64,000 nt of DNA from CAYMPH01 sp964392365 (GCA_964392365.1 CAYMPH010000018.1:22377-86376); one strand, 5' to 3'; numbered from the stretch's first letter, positions 17,670 through 27,255 are shown. Numbers and translations are program-made. The notes: a model not told the origin generated them from the letters alone.

Positions 17670-17691
17670 TTGGGGGATTAAAACCCCCCAA
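17670..17691 (+). terminator. Rho-independent terminator
   Basis: TTGGGGG (17670-17676) pairs with CCCCCAA (17685-17691) around an 8-base loop, and AT-rich sequence with a short T-run follows. It closes the acyl-CoA synthetase operon. Confidence 0.65.
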
Positions 17692-17804
17692 TATATTTTC
17701 CCCAGCTGTTATATTACGGTTACAACCCATAAAATTCATCCGATGTTTCCTCAATTATTTATTGACACTATTTTTTTCAAATATTAAAATATCCGAAACA
17801 AATT

Positions 17805-18149
17805 ATGAAAAGAGATAAACGCAGCAAAAAAGGCGATACGGCTCTCTCCTGGCCGGGATTTTATGGTGATGATTCTTTTATTCACAGGGAAAAGAGCAGG
17901 GCAAGAGAACTCAGGCAGTCTTCATGGTGGAAGAAGAAAATTTCATATGGATTATGCTACTACTGCGGCGGAAAATTTTTACCCTCGGAACTTACCATGG
18001 ATCATAAAATTCCGCTATCTAAAGGCGGAAATTCCGATAAAGAGAATATCGTTTGTGCGTGTAAAGAGTGTAATAATAAGAAGAAATATATGCTTCCTGT
18101 AGAATGGGATGAATATATGAATAAGATAAAGGGTGATGTAAATGGCTGA
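17805..18149 (+). CDS. HNH endonuclease-like protein
   Basis: The protein is 114 aa. The C-terminal half carries the HNH fold markers: zinc-binding CYYC (C51, C54), DH at D66-H67 (the metal and catalytic His), an Asn in KENIV (N81) and the second zinc pair C86-KE-C89, followed by NNKK. This matches the small IPR002711-type HNH proteins. The N-terminal 40 residues are basic. Its last codons overlap the start of the next gene by 8 bases, implying translational coupling with the cNMP-binding-like protein. Small HNH proteins are often nucleases or nickases, but a stand-alone role here is unproven. Confidence 0.8.
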   Translation: MKRDKRSKKGDTALSWPGFYGDDSFIHREKSRARELRQSSWWKKKISYGLCYYCGGKFLPSELTMDHKIPLSKGGNSDKENIVCACKECNNKKKYMLPVEWDEYMNKIKGDVNG

Positions 18150-20601
18150 AAACGGAGGAGAGCTTTATAAAAAAGGTAGAGTCCTTATAGTTCAGGGAAC
18201 TACTCCAGGCGATGTTTTCATGCTGCAGGACGGAACAATTGAAATTCTAACCGGTCCGCTTGAATATAATGGGCTTGATCAGGATATTATAATATCAAAA
18301 AGCAGAAGAACAGGAATTATTTCAGGCAAAACAGCACTTGTAGGATTCAACAGAAACCTGAATGAACCATACTGCGCTTCATTCAGGGCATTAACTGATT
18401 CAACAGTTTCCAGGTATTCATTGCGCGGCGGCGGATTCAGGGAGCTTGCTTCTTCTGACATCGGAACTGCAGTTCTAATATTGCGGAATCTGTATTCAAG
18501 ACTTACAACTTCAGTTGCAGACTCAACAAAATATGCAAAGCTATACCAGAATGTCAGCAGGGTTGATGATAATATTGCGCTAATATACATGGCGCTCGGA
18601 ATGCAGAAAGCATCAAGTGATCTTCATTCAACAGCTGACAGCATGCATAAGCTTTATAATGCACGCGGAGGCAGATTTCCTCAAATGTTTGATGGAAATT
18701 TTCTGGTTGCAGATAACGGGAAGTTTTTGAATAAAAAATATGAAGCCCCGAAAATTCCCGCTGATTCACCTGAAGGCCGCAGAAATCTTGAAATATTTAA
18801 AGGCATATTGAAGCTCGATGCCGGAATTCTAAAAGCAATGTTCAATTCTGATCCGTCAATTGCAGTAAATATTTTTTCAGCAATGACAGATGATCTGATG
18901 GCTGCTATTGAATCCATCTCGGCAATTCTTGAATATATTGATAATGAAATGACTTCTCTTTTCGGAAGCGCCGGAAGCTGGGCATCTTATCTGATTGATT
19001 CTTCCGGTATTGAAGACTGGCTCTTAACCGGCAGGGTTTCGCAGGATTTTATCAGGCATATTCTGTCAATTGTATCAAAGGTATCAGCAAACTATGATGA
19101 ACTTTCAGGAAAAAGATCAGCAGATTATTTTTCCGGAATTAAAAAGCTCCAATCGTATGTTCCGAGATCGAAAGAGCCGGAAAGAGCACCAGCAAGATCA
19201 TCTTTTGACGAGCCGGCACAGATGCGGTCTCCTGCCATTCAATCTTCAGGAGATGCCGGAGCATTAAAGCAGTCACTTCAGCAGATTTATGAATTTGCAG
19301 TTGTAGACAAGGAGTTTCAGACAAGGTTCAGTTCTCTTTTAAACGATTTTAAGAAGCAGGCGAATCCGCTTGCTACTGAAGATGAACCTAGAAAGCTCAG
19401 ACGGCAGATTGCAAAACTTTACTGGGATTTATATAAAAGCGTATATCTGAGATCGAGAACTGAAAGCTCTACACCCCGTCCGGTAAAATTTATGCTGAAT
19501 TACGGATTCCTTGACGAAACGCTTGTTGATGGACAGATGATTTCAGAGATGAATGAAATTACAAGAAGAAGGGAACCTGAATCCGATAATATTTTTTATG
19601 AAGAGGAATTTATTGATTTAATTTATAAGCAGATTGAAGAGCCCAGCATAACTGAAATGGGACTGAATTACCAGGCTCATTTAAGAGAACTTGAAAAAAG
19701 CACTAGCAAAAAAGATAAGCGCGTTGATAATTATGAAGATAATATTAAGCAGGTAATATACGAAATTGAGCAGAGAGTTACATCCACATGCGCAGTATGC
19801 TCCGGTTCAACATCAACGGCTTTTCCAATACTGAATTCCATGGCAACAAAAGGCTCGCTGATACAGATGTACACATCCAAAAATAAAATACATCAGGCGC
19901 TTAAAGAAATTGTAAATATTGACTATTCCGCATTCTACAGGGAAACTGTTTTAAAAATAGGTGAAGCAAGGGAGATTATCCAGGAGGAAATAATTCCTTA
20001 TATTATTATTCTTCCTATTTCCGGTACAAAGATGCTGCTCTGGCAGGAAATGTCAGGTATTAATAAAAGAAGCAGAGGAAGAATTGTTGTTCCGGTTTTT
20101 TTCATGGGGGATTTTATGAAAAATCTCGCATATGCAATTGCTTCTTTCAGATGGGAGCTCAATAAAACTATTAAGGGCGGCATGTGGGCAGACCCTGTTG
20201 AGGGCGGTATATCCGGCGAGTATTTTGATTATGTTAATACTTATAAAAAGAACAGCAGGCTTACGCAGGAAATGAAAGAAAAAATTACTGAACGTTTTAA
20301 AAGCCTTCGAACCAACAGAGACAGATTCGCAGATGATTACCTGCAGTGGATTTTCAATGAAAAAGACGGTATTATGAAACTGAACGTTCTTGTCAGGGAA
20401 ATGTTTTATAAACATGTTCCTTTTAGAAAAGAGGTAAGGGACAAACTTGAGGGTATGCCTGCTTACACGCAAATGTCATCCAGGTATAAAAATATAAGCG
20501 CAAGAAATTTTGCAGCATATGAGAGGAAGTTTAAAAAATATCTGGATGCAGGCGGATATCCTGAAGAGATTCAGAATTATATGAATTTTTTAAAACTGTA
20601 A
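18142..20601 (+). CDS. Large protein with an N-terminal cyclic-nucleotide-binding-like domain
   Basis: The protein is 819 aa. Residues 8-125 look like a cNMP-binding (CAP-effector) beta-barrel: LYKKGRVLIVQGTTPGDVFMLQDGTIEI, then a GISGKTALVG segment and a FRALTDSTVSRYS strand. The remaining roughly 690 residues are mostly helical, with no membrane segment and no motif I can name. A low-complexity Pro/Arg/Ser linker sits near residues 345-375. The phosphate-binding cassette is degenerate, so real cAMP binding is uncertain. Similar long cNMP-domain proteins occur in spirochaetes as far as I recall. It is co-translated with the HNH gene. A cyclase is encoded 34 kb away at 52684, a possible source of ligand. 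Confidence 0.7.
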   Translation: MAENGGELYKKGRVLIVQGTTPGDVFMLQDGTIEILTGPLEYNGLDQDIIISKSRRTGIISGKTALVGFNRNLNEPYCASFRALTDSTVSRYSLRGGGFRELASSDIGTAVLILRNLYSRLTTSVADSTKYAKLYQNVSRVDDNIALIYMALGMQKASSDLHSTADSMHKLYNARGGRFPQMFDGNFLVADNGKFLNKKYEAPKIPADSPEGRRNLEIFKGILKLDAGILKAMFNSDPSIAVNIFSAMTDDLMAAIESISAILEYIDNEMTSLFGSAGSWASYLIDSSGIEDWLLTGRVSQDFIRHILSIVSKVSANYDELSGKRSADYFSGIKKLQSYVPRSKEPERAPARSSFDEPAQMRSPAIQSSGDAGALKQSLQQIYEFAVVDKEFQTRFSSLLNDFKKQANPLATEDEPRKLRRQIAKLYWDLYKSVYLRSRTESSTPRPVKFMLNYGFLDETLVDGQMISEMNEITRRREPESDNIFYEEEFIDLIYKQIEEPSITEMGLNYQAHLRELEKSTSKKDKRVDNYEDNIKQVIYEIEQRVTSTCAVCSGSTSTAFPILNSMATKGSLIQMYTSKNKIHQALKEIVNIDYSAFYRETVLKIGEAREIIQEEIIPYIIILPISGTKMLLWQEMSGINKRSRGRIVVPVFFMGDFMKNLAYAIASFRWELNKTIKGGMWADPVEGGISGEYFDYVNTYKKNSRLTQEMKEKITERFKSLRTNRDRFADDYLQWIFNEKDGIMKLNVLVREMFYKHVPFRKEVRDKLEGMPAYTQMSSRYKNISARNFAAYERKFKKYLDAGGYPEEIQNYMNFLKL

Positions 20602-20609
20602 TAAACCAC

Positions 20610-20637
20610 GCAGCGGCGGGATTTAAATCCGCTGCTG
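20610..20637 (+). terminator. GC-rich stem-loop after the cNMP-binding-like gene
   Basis: GCAGCGG (20610-20616) pairs with CCGCTGC (20629-20635), and the inner part GGATTTAAATCC is itself palindromic. It lacks a clean T-run, so it may be an RNA-stabilising hairpin or a weak terminator. Confidence 0.45.
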
Positions 20638-20700
20638 CAAAACCGCCAGCTCAACTCTTCTATTGAATAAATGTTTATAGACTTTTTAAATATTAATATC

Positions 20701-20724
20701 AAGCATGGTTCTTCATGCTTTTTT
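20701..20724 (+). terminator. Rho-independent terminator
   Basis: AAGCATG (20701-20707) pairs with CATGCTT (20714-20720) across a 6-base loop and is followed directly by a T-run. It separates the cNMP-binding-like gene from the aminotransferase gene. Confidence 0.75.
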
Positions 20725-20803
20725 AATTATGAAGAGGCATTGATCTTTTCCGGTCAACATAATATTGATGTGAATCAATAAATCTGTTTATAGGGGATTA
20801 ATT

Positions 20804-21985
20804 ATGGATGCTTTGTTTTCAGACAGAATTTCAGATGTACCTAAATCATTTATCCGCGAAATTCTTAAAGTAACACTTGAAAAAGATGTCATCTCATTTG
20901 CAGGTGGTCTTCCCAACCGGGAACTTTTCCCGCTTGAGGATCTGCGTAAAGCGACTGATAATGTATATACAAAATCCGGAAGAGATGCCCTGCAGTACAG
21001 CAACACTGAAGGCTTTCCGGATCTTCGAAAATATATTTCCGGTAAATATAAAAAACGCGGTCTTGATATTTCTATGGAAAATATTATTATTACTGCAGGC
21101 TCCCAGCAGGGACTTGATCTGCTCGGAAAGGTTTTCATCAATGAAGGTGATGATATTATCATTGAAGAGCCAGGGTATCTCGGAGCAATACAGGCTTTTT
21201 CAGTTTACAGGGCTTCATTTAATACTGTAAAAATTCAAAGTGACGGCCCGGATACTGATGAGCTGGAAAAAATATTTTCTGCCAGACAGCCCAAGCTGAT
21301 GTATACAGTTCCGAATTTTCAGAACCCTTCCGGCTTAAGCTATTCTGCATCAAAAAGGAAAAAAGTTTCTGATATATTAAAAGGAAAAAAAATATTTCTT
21401 GTGGAAGATGATCCCTATGGTGAACTCCGTTTCTCTGGTGAGGAATCTCCAAGTTTTAAATCATTTATACCTGACCGGACAATTCTGCTCGGATCATTTT
21501 CAAAAACAGTTGTGCCGGGTTTCCGTCTCGGATGGATGGCTGTACCATCATCAATACTTGATAAAATTATTGTAGCAAAACAGGCATCGGATCTTCATAC
21601 GAACAATTTCTGCCAAAGAGTTGTTTATGAATATATAACCGGATTTGATATAGAAAGCCACATTAAAAAAATAGTTTCTGTATACGGTAAACAGCGCGAT
21701 GCAATGATACGGAGCATCGATGAATTTTTTCCTGCAGGAGTAAAGCATACAGTGCCGGATGGCGGAATGTTTTTATGGGCAGAGCTTCCTGATAATATAT
21801 CTTCAATGAAACTTTTTGATATTGCAATCGGGAGGAAGGTTGCATTTGTTCCGGGAGATCCGTTTTATGTTAATAAGTCAGGTCCAATAAGCACCTTGAG
21901 ACTTAATTTTACATGTTCAGATGAAGAACAGATAAAAGAAGGCATAAAGCGTCTTGGCGAATCTATATCGGAATTATTATTTTAA
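20804..21985 (+). CDS. PLP-dependent aminotransferase, class I/II (LysN/2-aminoadipate type)
   Basis: The protein is 393 aa with the fold-type I signature. It has NFQNPSG at residues 171-177, DDPYGELRF at 202-210 (the aromatic Tyr and acidic residue for the cofactor), the Schiff-base Lys K234 in GSFSKTVVPGFRLGW and the carboxylate-binding R241. Members of this subfamily act as 2-aminoadipate, branched-chain or aromatic aminotransferases and are related to the enzyme half of MocR regulators. No helix-turn-helix domain is attached. The substrate cannot be fixed from sequence. It is a single gene bounded by a terminator upstream. Confidence 0.88.
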   Translation: MDALFSDRISDVPKSFIREILKVTLEKDVISFAGGLPNRELFPLEDLRKATDNVYTKSGRDALQYSNTEGFPDLRKYISGKYKKRGLDISMENIIITAGSQQGLDLLGKVFINEGDDIIIEEPGYLGAIQAFSVYRASFNTVKIQSDGPDTDELEKIFSARQPKLMYTVPNFQNPSGLSYSASKRKKVSDILKGKKIFLVEDDPYGELRFSGEESPSFKSFIPDRTILLGSFSKTVVPGFRLGWMAVPSSILDKIIVAKQASDLHTNNFCQRVVYEYITGFDIESHIKKIVSVYGKQRDAMIRSIDEFFPAGVKHTVPDGGMFLWAELPDNISSMKLFDIAIGRKVAFVPGDPFYVNKSGPISTLRLNFTCSDEEQIKEGIKRLGESISELLF

Positions 21986-22256
21986 AAGATTTTAATCATA
22001 AATAATGTTAATGTGCCTGATGACATACTATTATAGGTAAATAAAACTTTACAAGAGTGCATAAATGGCTATTGAATAATTTTTTATCCTGCTTTGGTTC
22101 AACAATAATTTGAATTGGCATCCCTTCATCGACTCCTGAAAGAAAATATAATTTAATCTTTTGATTAATACTTGACTTTAAATAATACAATGAACATAAA
22201 TCAGCTCATTCTTTGAATGCTAAGCAGAACATTTATCAGGCTATCGGAGGTTGAGA

Positions 22257-22628
22257 ATGCAATTTCTAATTATTGACGATTCAATGGTTATACGTTCTAT
22301 TCATAAAAACGTATTGAAAGACAACAATATCAATGATGCTGATATTTTTGAAGCTGAAAACGGCAATACAGCAATTGAAATTGCACAGAAAGAGGATATA
22401 GGCCTCTTCCTTGTTGACTGGAATATGCCCGGACTGAACGGTCTTGAATTTGTTAAAAGAGTAAGATCCTGGCCAAAGTACGCTGAAACTCCGATTATAA
22501 TGGTCACATCAGAGGCTGCCAAGTACAATGTCATGGAAGCCATTGATGCTGGAGCCACCAATTACATTGTCAAGCCGATTCACGGTGATGTGCTGTGGAG
22601 TAAAATTTCCAGATATGTTGTATCTTAA
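22257..22628 (+). CDS. cheY: CheY-like stand-alone receiver protein
   Basis: The start is the ATG at 22257, placed 6 bases after GGAGG (22246-22250); an in-frame TTG at 22251 is too close to the ribosome site. The 123-aa product is a single receiver domain with acid pair D7/D8, phospho-acceptor D54 in LVDWNMPG, T84 and K106 in YIVKPI, all as in CheY. No output domain is attached. It is the first gene of the long signalling run to 30947, 15 bases before the CheX-like gene. It is the natural phosphate acceptor for the Hpt kinase encoded two genes downstream. Confidence 0.88.
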   Translation: MQFLIIDDSMVIRSIHKNVLKDNNINDADIFEAENGNTAIEIAQKEDIGLFLVDWNMPGLNGLEFVKRVRSWPKYAETPIIMVTSEAAKYNVMEAIDAGATNYIVKPIHGDVLWSKISRYVVS

Positions 22629-22643
22629 CCTGAGGAGAATACT

Positions 22644-23102
22644 ATGAAAGCTGAATATATAAACCCTTTTCTTGAAGCATCAATAAATCTTTTCAGAGAG
22701 CATTTAAAATTTGATATAAAAAATAATACTCCTTTTATCAACCAGGATTCCCAGAATCTGAACGAGGTATCAGCCATAATAGGCCTTGCCGGTGATATAG
22801 CCGGGGCCGTAGTTCTCAGCTTTACACGCGAAACCGCGATCGCAATGGCTTCCCGTTTCAGCGGCCAGACATATCATGCTCTGACCAAGGAGGTAATTGA
22901 TGCTGTGGGAGAACTTGTGAACATCATTGCAGGCAATGCAAAAAAAGATCTGCTCGGATTCCGTATCGAAATATCCCTTCCTGGAGTTATTACAGGAAAT
23001 ACATATAAAATCAACTGGCCGCATGGAGTACCGGTTATTACAATTCCATTTGAGTCGGATGCCGGAATTTTTTCAGTTAACGTTTCATTCAAGCAGCGAT
23101 GA
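22644..23102 (+). CDS. cheX: CheX-like CheY-P phosphatase
   Basis: The protein is 152 aa. It has the CheC/CheX catalytic signature ELVNIIAGN (E90, N93 within VGELVNIIAGNAKK), which removes phosphate from CheY-P. The surrounding alpha/beta pattern (AGAVVLSFTRETAIAMASRF, then a C-terminal strand) fits CheX. GAGGAG precedes the ATG. The stop overlaps the next start (ATGA at 23099-23102), so it is translationally coupled to the kinase gene. It probably sets the lifetime of the phosphorylated CheY-like protein encoded just upstream. Confidence 0.82.
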   Translation: MKAEYINPFLEASINLFREHLKFDIKNNTPFINQDSQNLNEVSAIIGLAGDIAGAVVLSFTRETAIAMASRFSGQTYHALTKEVIDAVGELVNIIAGNAKKDLLGFRIEISLPGVITGNTYKINWPHGVPVITIPFESDAGIFSVNVSFKQR

Positions 23103-25144
23103 GCATCCGCAGTCAGCTTCCCAGACTCAAGTTCATTCATGTTGCAAAGGGATTTCCGGGCGACCTTGAAAAAGATTATTATGAAGATTTTTTCCGCACA
23201 TCGCTGCTGATCGTCCGCGTTGCACTTATCCTCGGCATTGCTCTTTATTCTCTTTTCGGAATTCTTGATATCTGGGTTGTTCCGCTGAATAAAAAAGCAG
23301 TATGGATTATCAGGTATGCAGTAGTATGTCCGATGCTGGGTGCAGCATTTGTACTGACCTATTTCGATATTTTTAAAAAGTATATGCAGATTACTCTGTC
23401 TGCTGTCGGTTTTTCAGCAGGATTCGGCATTGTTCTCATGATCGGATTTTCTGCAGAATCTGAGCTCGGCTTTAAATTTTATTATGCCGGTCTGATGCTT
23501 GTTCTCATGTGGATATACGCTCTAGTCCGGCTCAGGTTTATATATGCCACTCTTGTAAGCTGGGTAATCACTGTTTCGTATGAAATCGTGGCACTCGGAA
23601 TCAACAAACTCCTCAGCACTCCTGATAATGTTACTGTTTTTATCAACAATAACTTTTTTTTCATATCAGCCAACATAATAGGAATGTTTGCAAGCTTTAC
23701 TATTGAATGGTATATGAGGAAAAATTATCTTCTGAGAATGGAAATTGAGAGATCATATAATCTTAATAGAAAATATCTTGAAAACATCAGGGAAGGTCTT
23801 CTGCTTATTGATGACAGCTATACTATTCTTAATCAGTATTCTTCGTATCTTCCGGTAATGTTCAGCAGAGATGAAATTGAGGGAATTAATTTTATTGATC
23901 TTGTAATGCCAGACCGTGAAAATATGAAACAGGAAAGAGCTGATCTTGAGAGATTTTTAAAATTTCTTTTCCACAATAAATCTGCTGATATAGACATGAT
24001 CATGGATCTTAATCCGTTTGTAAACAGGAAGATCTATGTCAGCAATGGATCAGCTGTAAAAGAACTGATCATCAATGCCGATTTTATCCGGATTCAGGAC
24101 CGGGACAGTGTAGAATTCGTCATGGCCATATTTCAGGACATGACAGATATAATGAAATTTGAAAAGCAGCTTGATGATCAGAAATCAAAGCACCTGCAGG
24201 AAGTAGAGACAGTCACTGCAATACTCCGTTCCGGGCCGAAGCTGTTCAGCGATTTTCTCAAAGAATCAGAAGAGATTCTTGATGATATCAGAACAAAAAG
24301 CAGCGACCTCAGCAGCATTGAAACGCTCAACCATGTTTTCAGGGAGGCGCATTCTCTAAAGGGATCTGCAAAACATCTTGAGCTTAATCATATTTCCACT
24401 ACAGCGCATGCAATTGAAGATATAATGGCTGAAATAAGAGACAGCTCCGGATCCGGTGCTGCAGGGAAAAAATCTGAAATAAACCGGCTTATATCCGAGC
24501 TCTTCAAAGACTTTGATGAACTGGGTAAACTCATTGAAAAACTCTCTATGTTCTCGCATCTTGGAAAAGGCAGTTCTGCTGAAAGCCATGAAAATCCGCT
24601 TAATGATTTTATCGAATCGCTATATACAATGGTTGATAATCTTGCAAAAGAACTTGATAAAGATGTTAAACTGGTTATTGACAACAAACTTACTGATATT
24701 CCATTTCTTGCAAAATTAAAAAATCCTCTCATTCATCTTATCCGGAATTCTCTGGATCACGGGATTGAAGATAAATTTGAAAGACTTACATCCGGAAAAG
24801 ACCAGACAGGAACAGTTTCTATAATTCTCAATGAAGATGCAGGGAAATATTATTTTGAAATATCTGATGACGGAGCTGGAATTGATTTTGATGCTGTATG
24901 GAAGAAGGCAGAATCATTAGGCCTGGTGCCTGATGGAGAAAAACCTGAAAGATCAGCCCTGGTAAAGCTTTTATTCACTCCGAGTTTCAGTTCAAAAAAT
25001 AAAGTTACTGAAATTTCCGGAAGGGGATACGGTCTTGATATTGTCAAGGTTGCTGTTGAAAGCCTTGGCGGGCAGATATCTGTTAAAACAGCCAGGGGTA
25101 AGGGTTCGAGGCTGATCATTTCAATACCGAAAAATAACAGCTGA
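23099..25144 (+). CDS. Membrane-bound CheA-like histidine kinase: 6-TM sensor, PAS-like, Hpt and ATPase domains
   Basis: The protein is 681 aa. Residues 35-205 are about six membrane segments of a sensor shared with two phosphatases in this window (motifs YYAGL..LVRLRF and NNNFFFIS.NIIGM). Residues 220-350 are PAS-like. Residues 370-480 are an Hpt domain with phospho-acceptor H418 in FREAHSLKG. Residues 500-680 are a CheA-type GHKL ATPase with the N box NPLIHLIRNSLDHG, DDGAG at 591 and GRGYGLDIV at 641-649. There is no CheW-like P5 domain, so it is not tied to a chemoreceptor array by the normal route. It overlaps the cheX stop by 4 bases. Phosphate probably flows from H418 to the CheY-like protein. 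Confidence 0.87.
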   Translation: MSIRSQLPRLKFIHVAKGFPGDLEKDYYEDFFRTSLLIVRVALILGIALYSLFGILDIWVVPLNKKAVWIIRYAVVCPMLGAAFVLTYFDIFKKYMQITLSAVGFSAGFGIVLMIGFSAESELGFKFYYAGLMLVLMWIYALVRLRFIYATLVSWVITVSYEIVALGINKLLSTPDNVTVFINNNFFFISANIIGMFASFTIEWYMRKNYLLRMEIERSYNLNRKYLENIREGLLLIDDSYTILNQYSSYLPVMFSRDEIEGINFIDLVMPDRENMKQERADLERFLKFLFHNKSADIDMIMDLNPFVNRKIYVSNGSAVKELIINADFIRIQDRDSVEFVMAIFQDMTDIMKFEKQLDDQKSKHLQEVETVTAILRSGPKLFSDFLKESEEILDDIRTKSSDLSSIETLNHVFREAHSLKGSAKHLELNHISTTAHAIEDIMAEIRDSSGSGAAGKKSEINRLISELFKDFDELGKLIEKLSMFSHLGKGSSAESHENPLNDFIESLYTMVDNLAKELDKDVKLVIDNKLTDIPFLAKLKNPLIHLIRNSLDHGIEDKFERLTSGKDQTGTVSIILNEDAGKYYFEISDDGAGIDFDAVWKKAESLGLVPDGEKPERSALVKLLFTPSFSSKNKVTEISGRGYGLDIVKVAVESLGGQISVKTARGKGSRLIISIPKNNS

Positions 25145-25169
25145 TAATACTATAAGAGGCAGCGCCTGC

Positions 25170-26612
25170 ATGGCTATAAATGAAGAAAAAATAATCAGTC
25201 AGATAATGAAAAATTCTATCAGGTTCTCAGGTGAACTTGAAGCGCTTTTTCATGAGGACTATTTTATTAAATCTATCGGATCTGTGAGAAAGGCTCTCCT
25301 GCTTGCATTTGTTCTCTATGCATCTTTCGGCCTTCTCGATCTGATGATTACTCCGCTCAGCAGCAGCCATACATGGATTATACGTTATGCAATTGTGTGC
25401 CCTGTAATCATTGCTGCATATATCGTGACATACTTCTCAATATATGCCAGAATATCCCAATACGTAATCAGCGCTGTTGCTCTAACTGCAGGTTTTGGTA
25501 TTCTTGGAATGATATTTTTCTCAGTCGAGAAAGAAGGAAAATTATACTACTACGCCGGCCTGATCCTTGTTATAATGTGGAGCTATACGCTTGTCCGTAT
25601 GAGGTTCAGGTATTCCACGATTACAAGCTGGACCATTGTTGCAGGTTACGAAGTGATGACAGTTTTTCTGCAGAATCTTGTTTCATCGCCGGATCTATTT
25701 CCGAGCTTTATCAATAATAATTTCTTTTTTATATCATCAAATATTATTGGAATGATGGCCGGATATTATATTGAGCTTTTCAGCAGAAAGGATTTTCTTC
25801 AGCGGCTTCTGATTGCTGAAAAACAGATAAAACTCACAGATGAAAGAAATGAACTGAGCTCAAGAATGAACATGATGAACAAAGAGCTGAATATGACAAG
25901 GATAATACAGGAACAGCTTATTCCGCTTGAACATCCGGGGGATTATATTTTTTCTATGTATAAACCGATGGAGGCAGTGGGTGGAGATTTTTTTGATTTT
26001 ATAAAATTCAGGGAATCTAACATAATAGGAATTTTTCTGAGCGATGTTTCAGGCCATGGAGTGCCTTCTGCTCTCATTACATCTATGGTGAAGGTGACCC
26101 TGCTTGAATCCAACAGACATAAGGATGATCCTGCAAAAATTCTTGCGCATCTCAATGATCTTTTAGTGGGAATAAGCGGAGGGCATTTTATAACAGCATT
26201 CTACGGTGTTTACAATATGGATGAAAAAACTCTGGTTTATTCAAATGCAGGTCATTATCCGCCAATGCTCATTAGCGGAGGTGAGATTTCAAATCTTGAC
26301 AAAGCATCAACACTCCCCCTGGCGGTTTTATCCAATGCTGAATTAACAAGCGGTAAGCAGATGTATGAAAATGCCAGGGTAAAACTTCCGGATCACGGAA
26401 AACTTTTTTTATTTACTGACGGTCTTGTTGAAGCGAAAAATATTACTAATGCCGGAGATGACTTCTCCGGCATTCTTGACGGTATTTTACTTAAAAATAT
26501 AAATCTGCCGGCAAAAGAGTTTATCAATGAGCTTTATAAAGAGCTAATTCTGTATAGAGGCTCTGAAAATTTTAATGATGATATCTGCATGATTGCACTT
26601 GATCTGAGCTGA
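25170..26612 (+). CDS. Membrane SpoIIE-type protein phosphatase with a 6-TM sensor
   Basis: The protein is 480 aa. Residues 35-205 are the same 6-TM sensor as in the kinase just upstream, with clear residue matches. A coiled-coil linker (210-248) leads to a PPM/SpoIIE phosphatase domain (250-480) with metal-binding Asp residues D273 (GGD), D292 (SDVSGHG), D417 (FTDG) and D470/D471 (NDDICM). Such enzymes dephosphorylate STAS-domain antagonists. The gene follows the kinase by 25 bases. Its likely substrate is the STAS-like protein encoded at 27256. The paired kinase and phosphatase with a common sensor suggests that one stimulus is read by two outputs. Confidence 0.9.
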   Translation: MAINEEKIISQIMKNSIRFSGELEALFHEDYFIKSIGSVRKALLLAFVLYASFGLLDLMITPLSSSHTWIIRYAIVCPVIIAAYIVTYFSIYARISQYVISAVALTAGFGILGMIFFSVEKEGKLYYYAGLILVIMWSYTLVRMRFRYSTITSWTIVAGYEVMTVFLQNLVSSPDLFPSFINNNFFFISSNIIGMMAGYYIELFSRKDFLQRLLIAEKQIKLTDERNELSSRMNMMNKELNMTRIIQEQLIPLEHPGDYIFSMYKPMEAVGGDFFDFIKFRESNIIGIFLSDVSGHGVPSALITSMVKVTLLESNRHKDDPAKILAHLNDLLVGISGGHFITAFYGVYNMDEKTLVYSNAGHYPPMLISGGEISNLDKASTLPLAVLSNAELTSGKQMYENARVKLPDHGKLFLFTDGLVEAKNITNAGDDFSGILDGILLKNINLPAKEFINELYKELILYRGSENFNDDICMIALDLS

Positions 26613-26748
26613 GAGCTTAACTGCGAAAGAGAATAAATTCCAATTTTTAACCAATTTCCCTGCACTATAATGAAATATGATTGAAATTTAATCCCCATGT
26701 ATTTATATTATACAAGTTGCGCCAGATATTTTTTTGATGGAGTCATTC

Positions 26749-27234
26749 ATGTCTGTAAAACTGCAGAAGCATATTTCCTCACATTGGGATGAAATTGAAC
26801 AAGCCAGGGAAGACACACGGATATTTATGAAATCAGCCGGATATTCAGAAAATATAACTGATGCAATTATCATGGTAATCAGTGAACTTCTTGAAAATGC
26901 CGTCAAGTATGGCGTATTCACCGCATTAAATGAAGGCATAGATTATTCTATTGAAGTACACAAGGAAGCCATTATTGTTGAAGTAATCAACCCCTATGAT
27001 ACAGTTGCTTTGAATAATTTCAAGAAAATGGACAGAATAATACAATGGATCCGCGGTTATCAGAATCCATTCCAGGCCTACATTGAAAAACTGAAAGAAA
27101 TTTCCGGAAGATCACTTGAAGACAGAGAGAGCGGACTGGGACTGGTGCGTATAGCATATCAGGGCCGGTCAATTGTTGATTTTTATCTTAGAAACGACAA
27201 CAGGATATCTGTATCTGCTGTTTATCAGATATGA
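26749..27234 (+). CDS. Small GHKL ATPase, RsbW/SiaB-like serine kinase candidate
   Basis: The start is the ATG at 26749, six bases after GGAG at 26739-26742; the upstream TTG/ATG pair lies on the ribosome site itself. The 161-aa product has an N box (ISELLENAVKYG, residues 44-55) and a G2-like box (ESGLGLVRIAYQG, 127-139). The usual DxGxG loop is replaced by NPYDT near residues 81-85, as seen in atypical relatives. Anti-sigma kinases of this size phosphorylate STAS partners. It sits between a SpoIIE phosphatase gene and a STAS-like gene, which is the standard partner-switch order. Kinase activity is inferred. Confidence 0.72.
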   Translation: MSVKLQKHISSHWDEIEQAREDTRIFMKSAGYSENITDAIIMVISELLENAVKYGVFTALNEGIDYSIEVHKEAIIVEVINPYDTVALNNFKKMDRIIQWIRGYQNPFQAYIEKLKEISGRSLEDRESGLGLVRIAYQGRSIVDFYLRNDNRISVSAVYQI

Positions 27235-27255
27235 ACTTAGTTAAAGGATTACAAT

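Noticed and set aside
17805..18149. HNH gene as a mobile intron or homing endonuclease
   Set aside because: There is no intron-like or inserted context. The gene is simply the first of a coupled pair with normal base composition for the region.
22008..22190. Minus-strand 60-aa frame in the gap before cheY
   Set aside because: It has a TTG start, no ribosome site and no recognisable product. I treat the gap 21986-22256 as regulatory.
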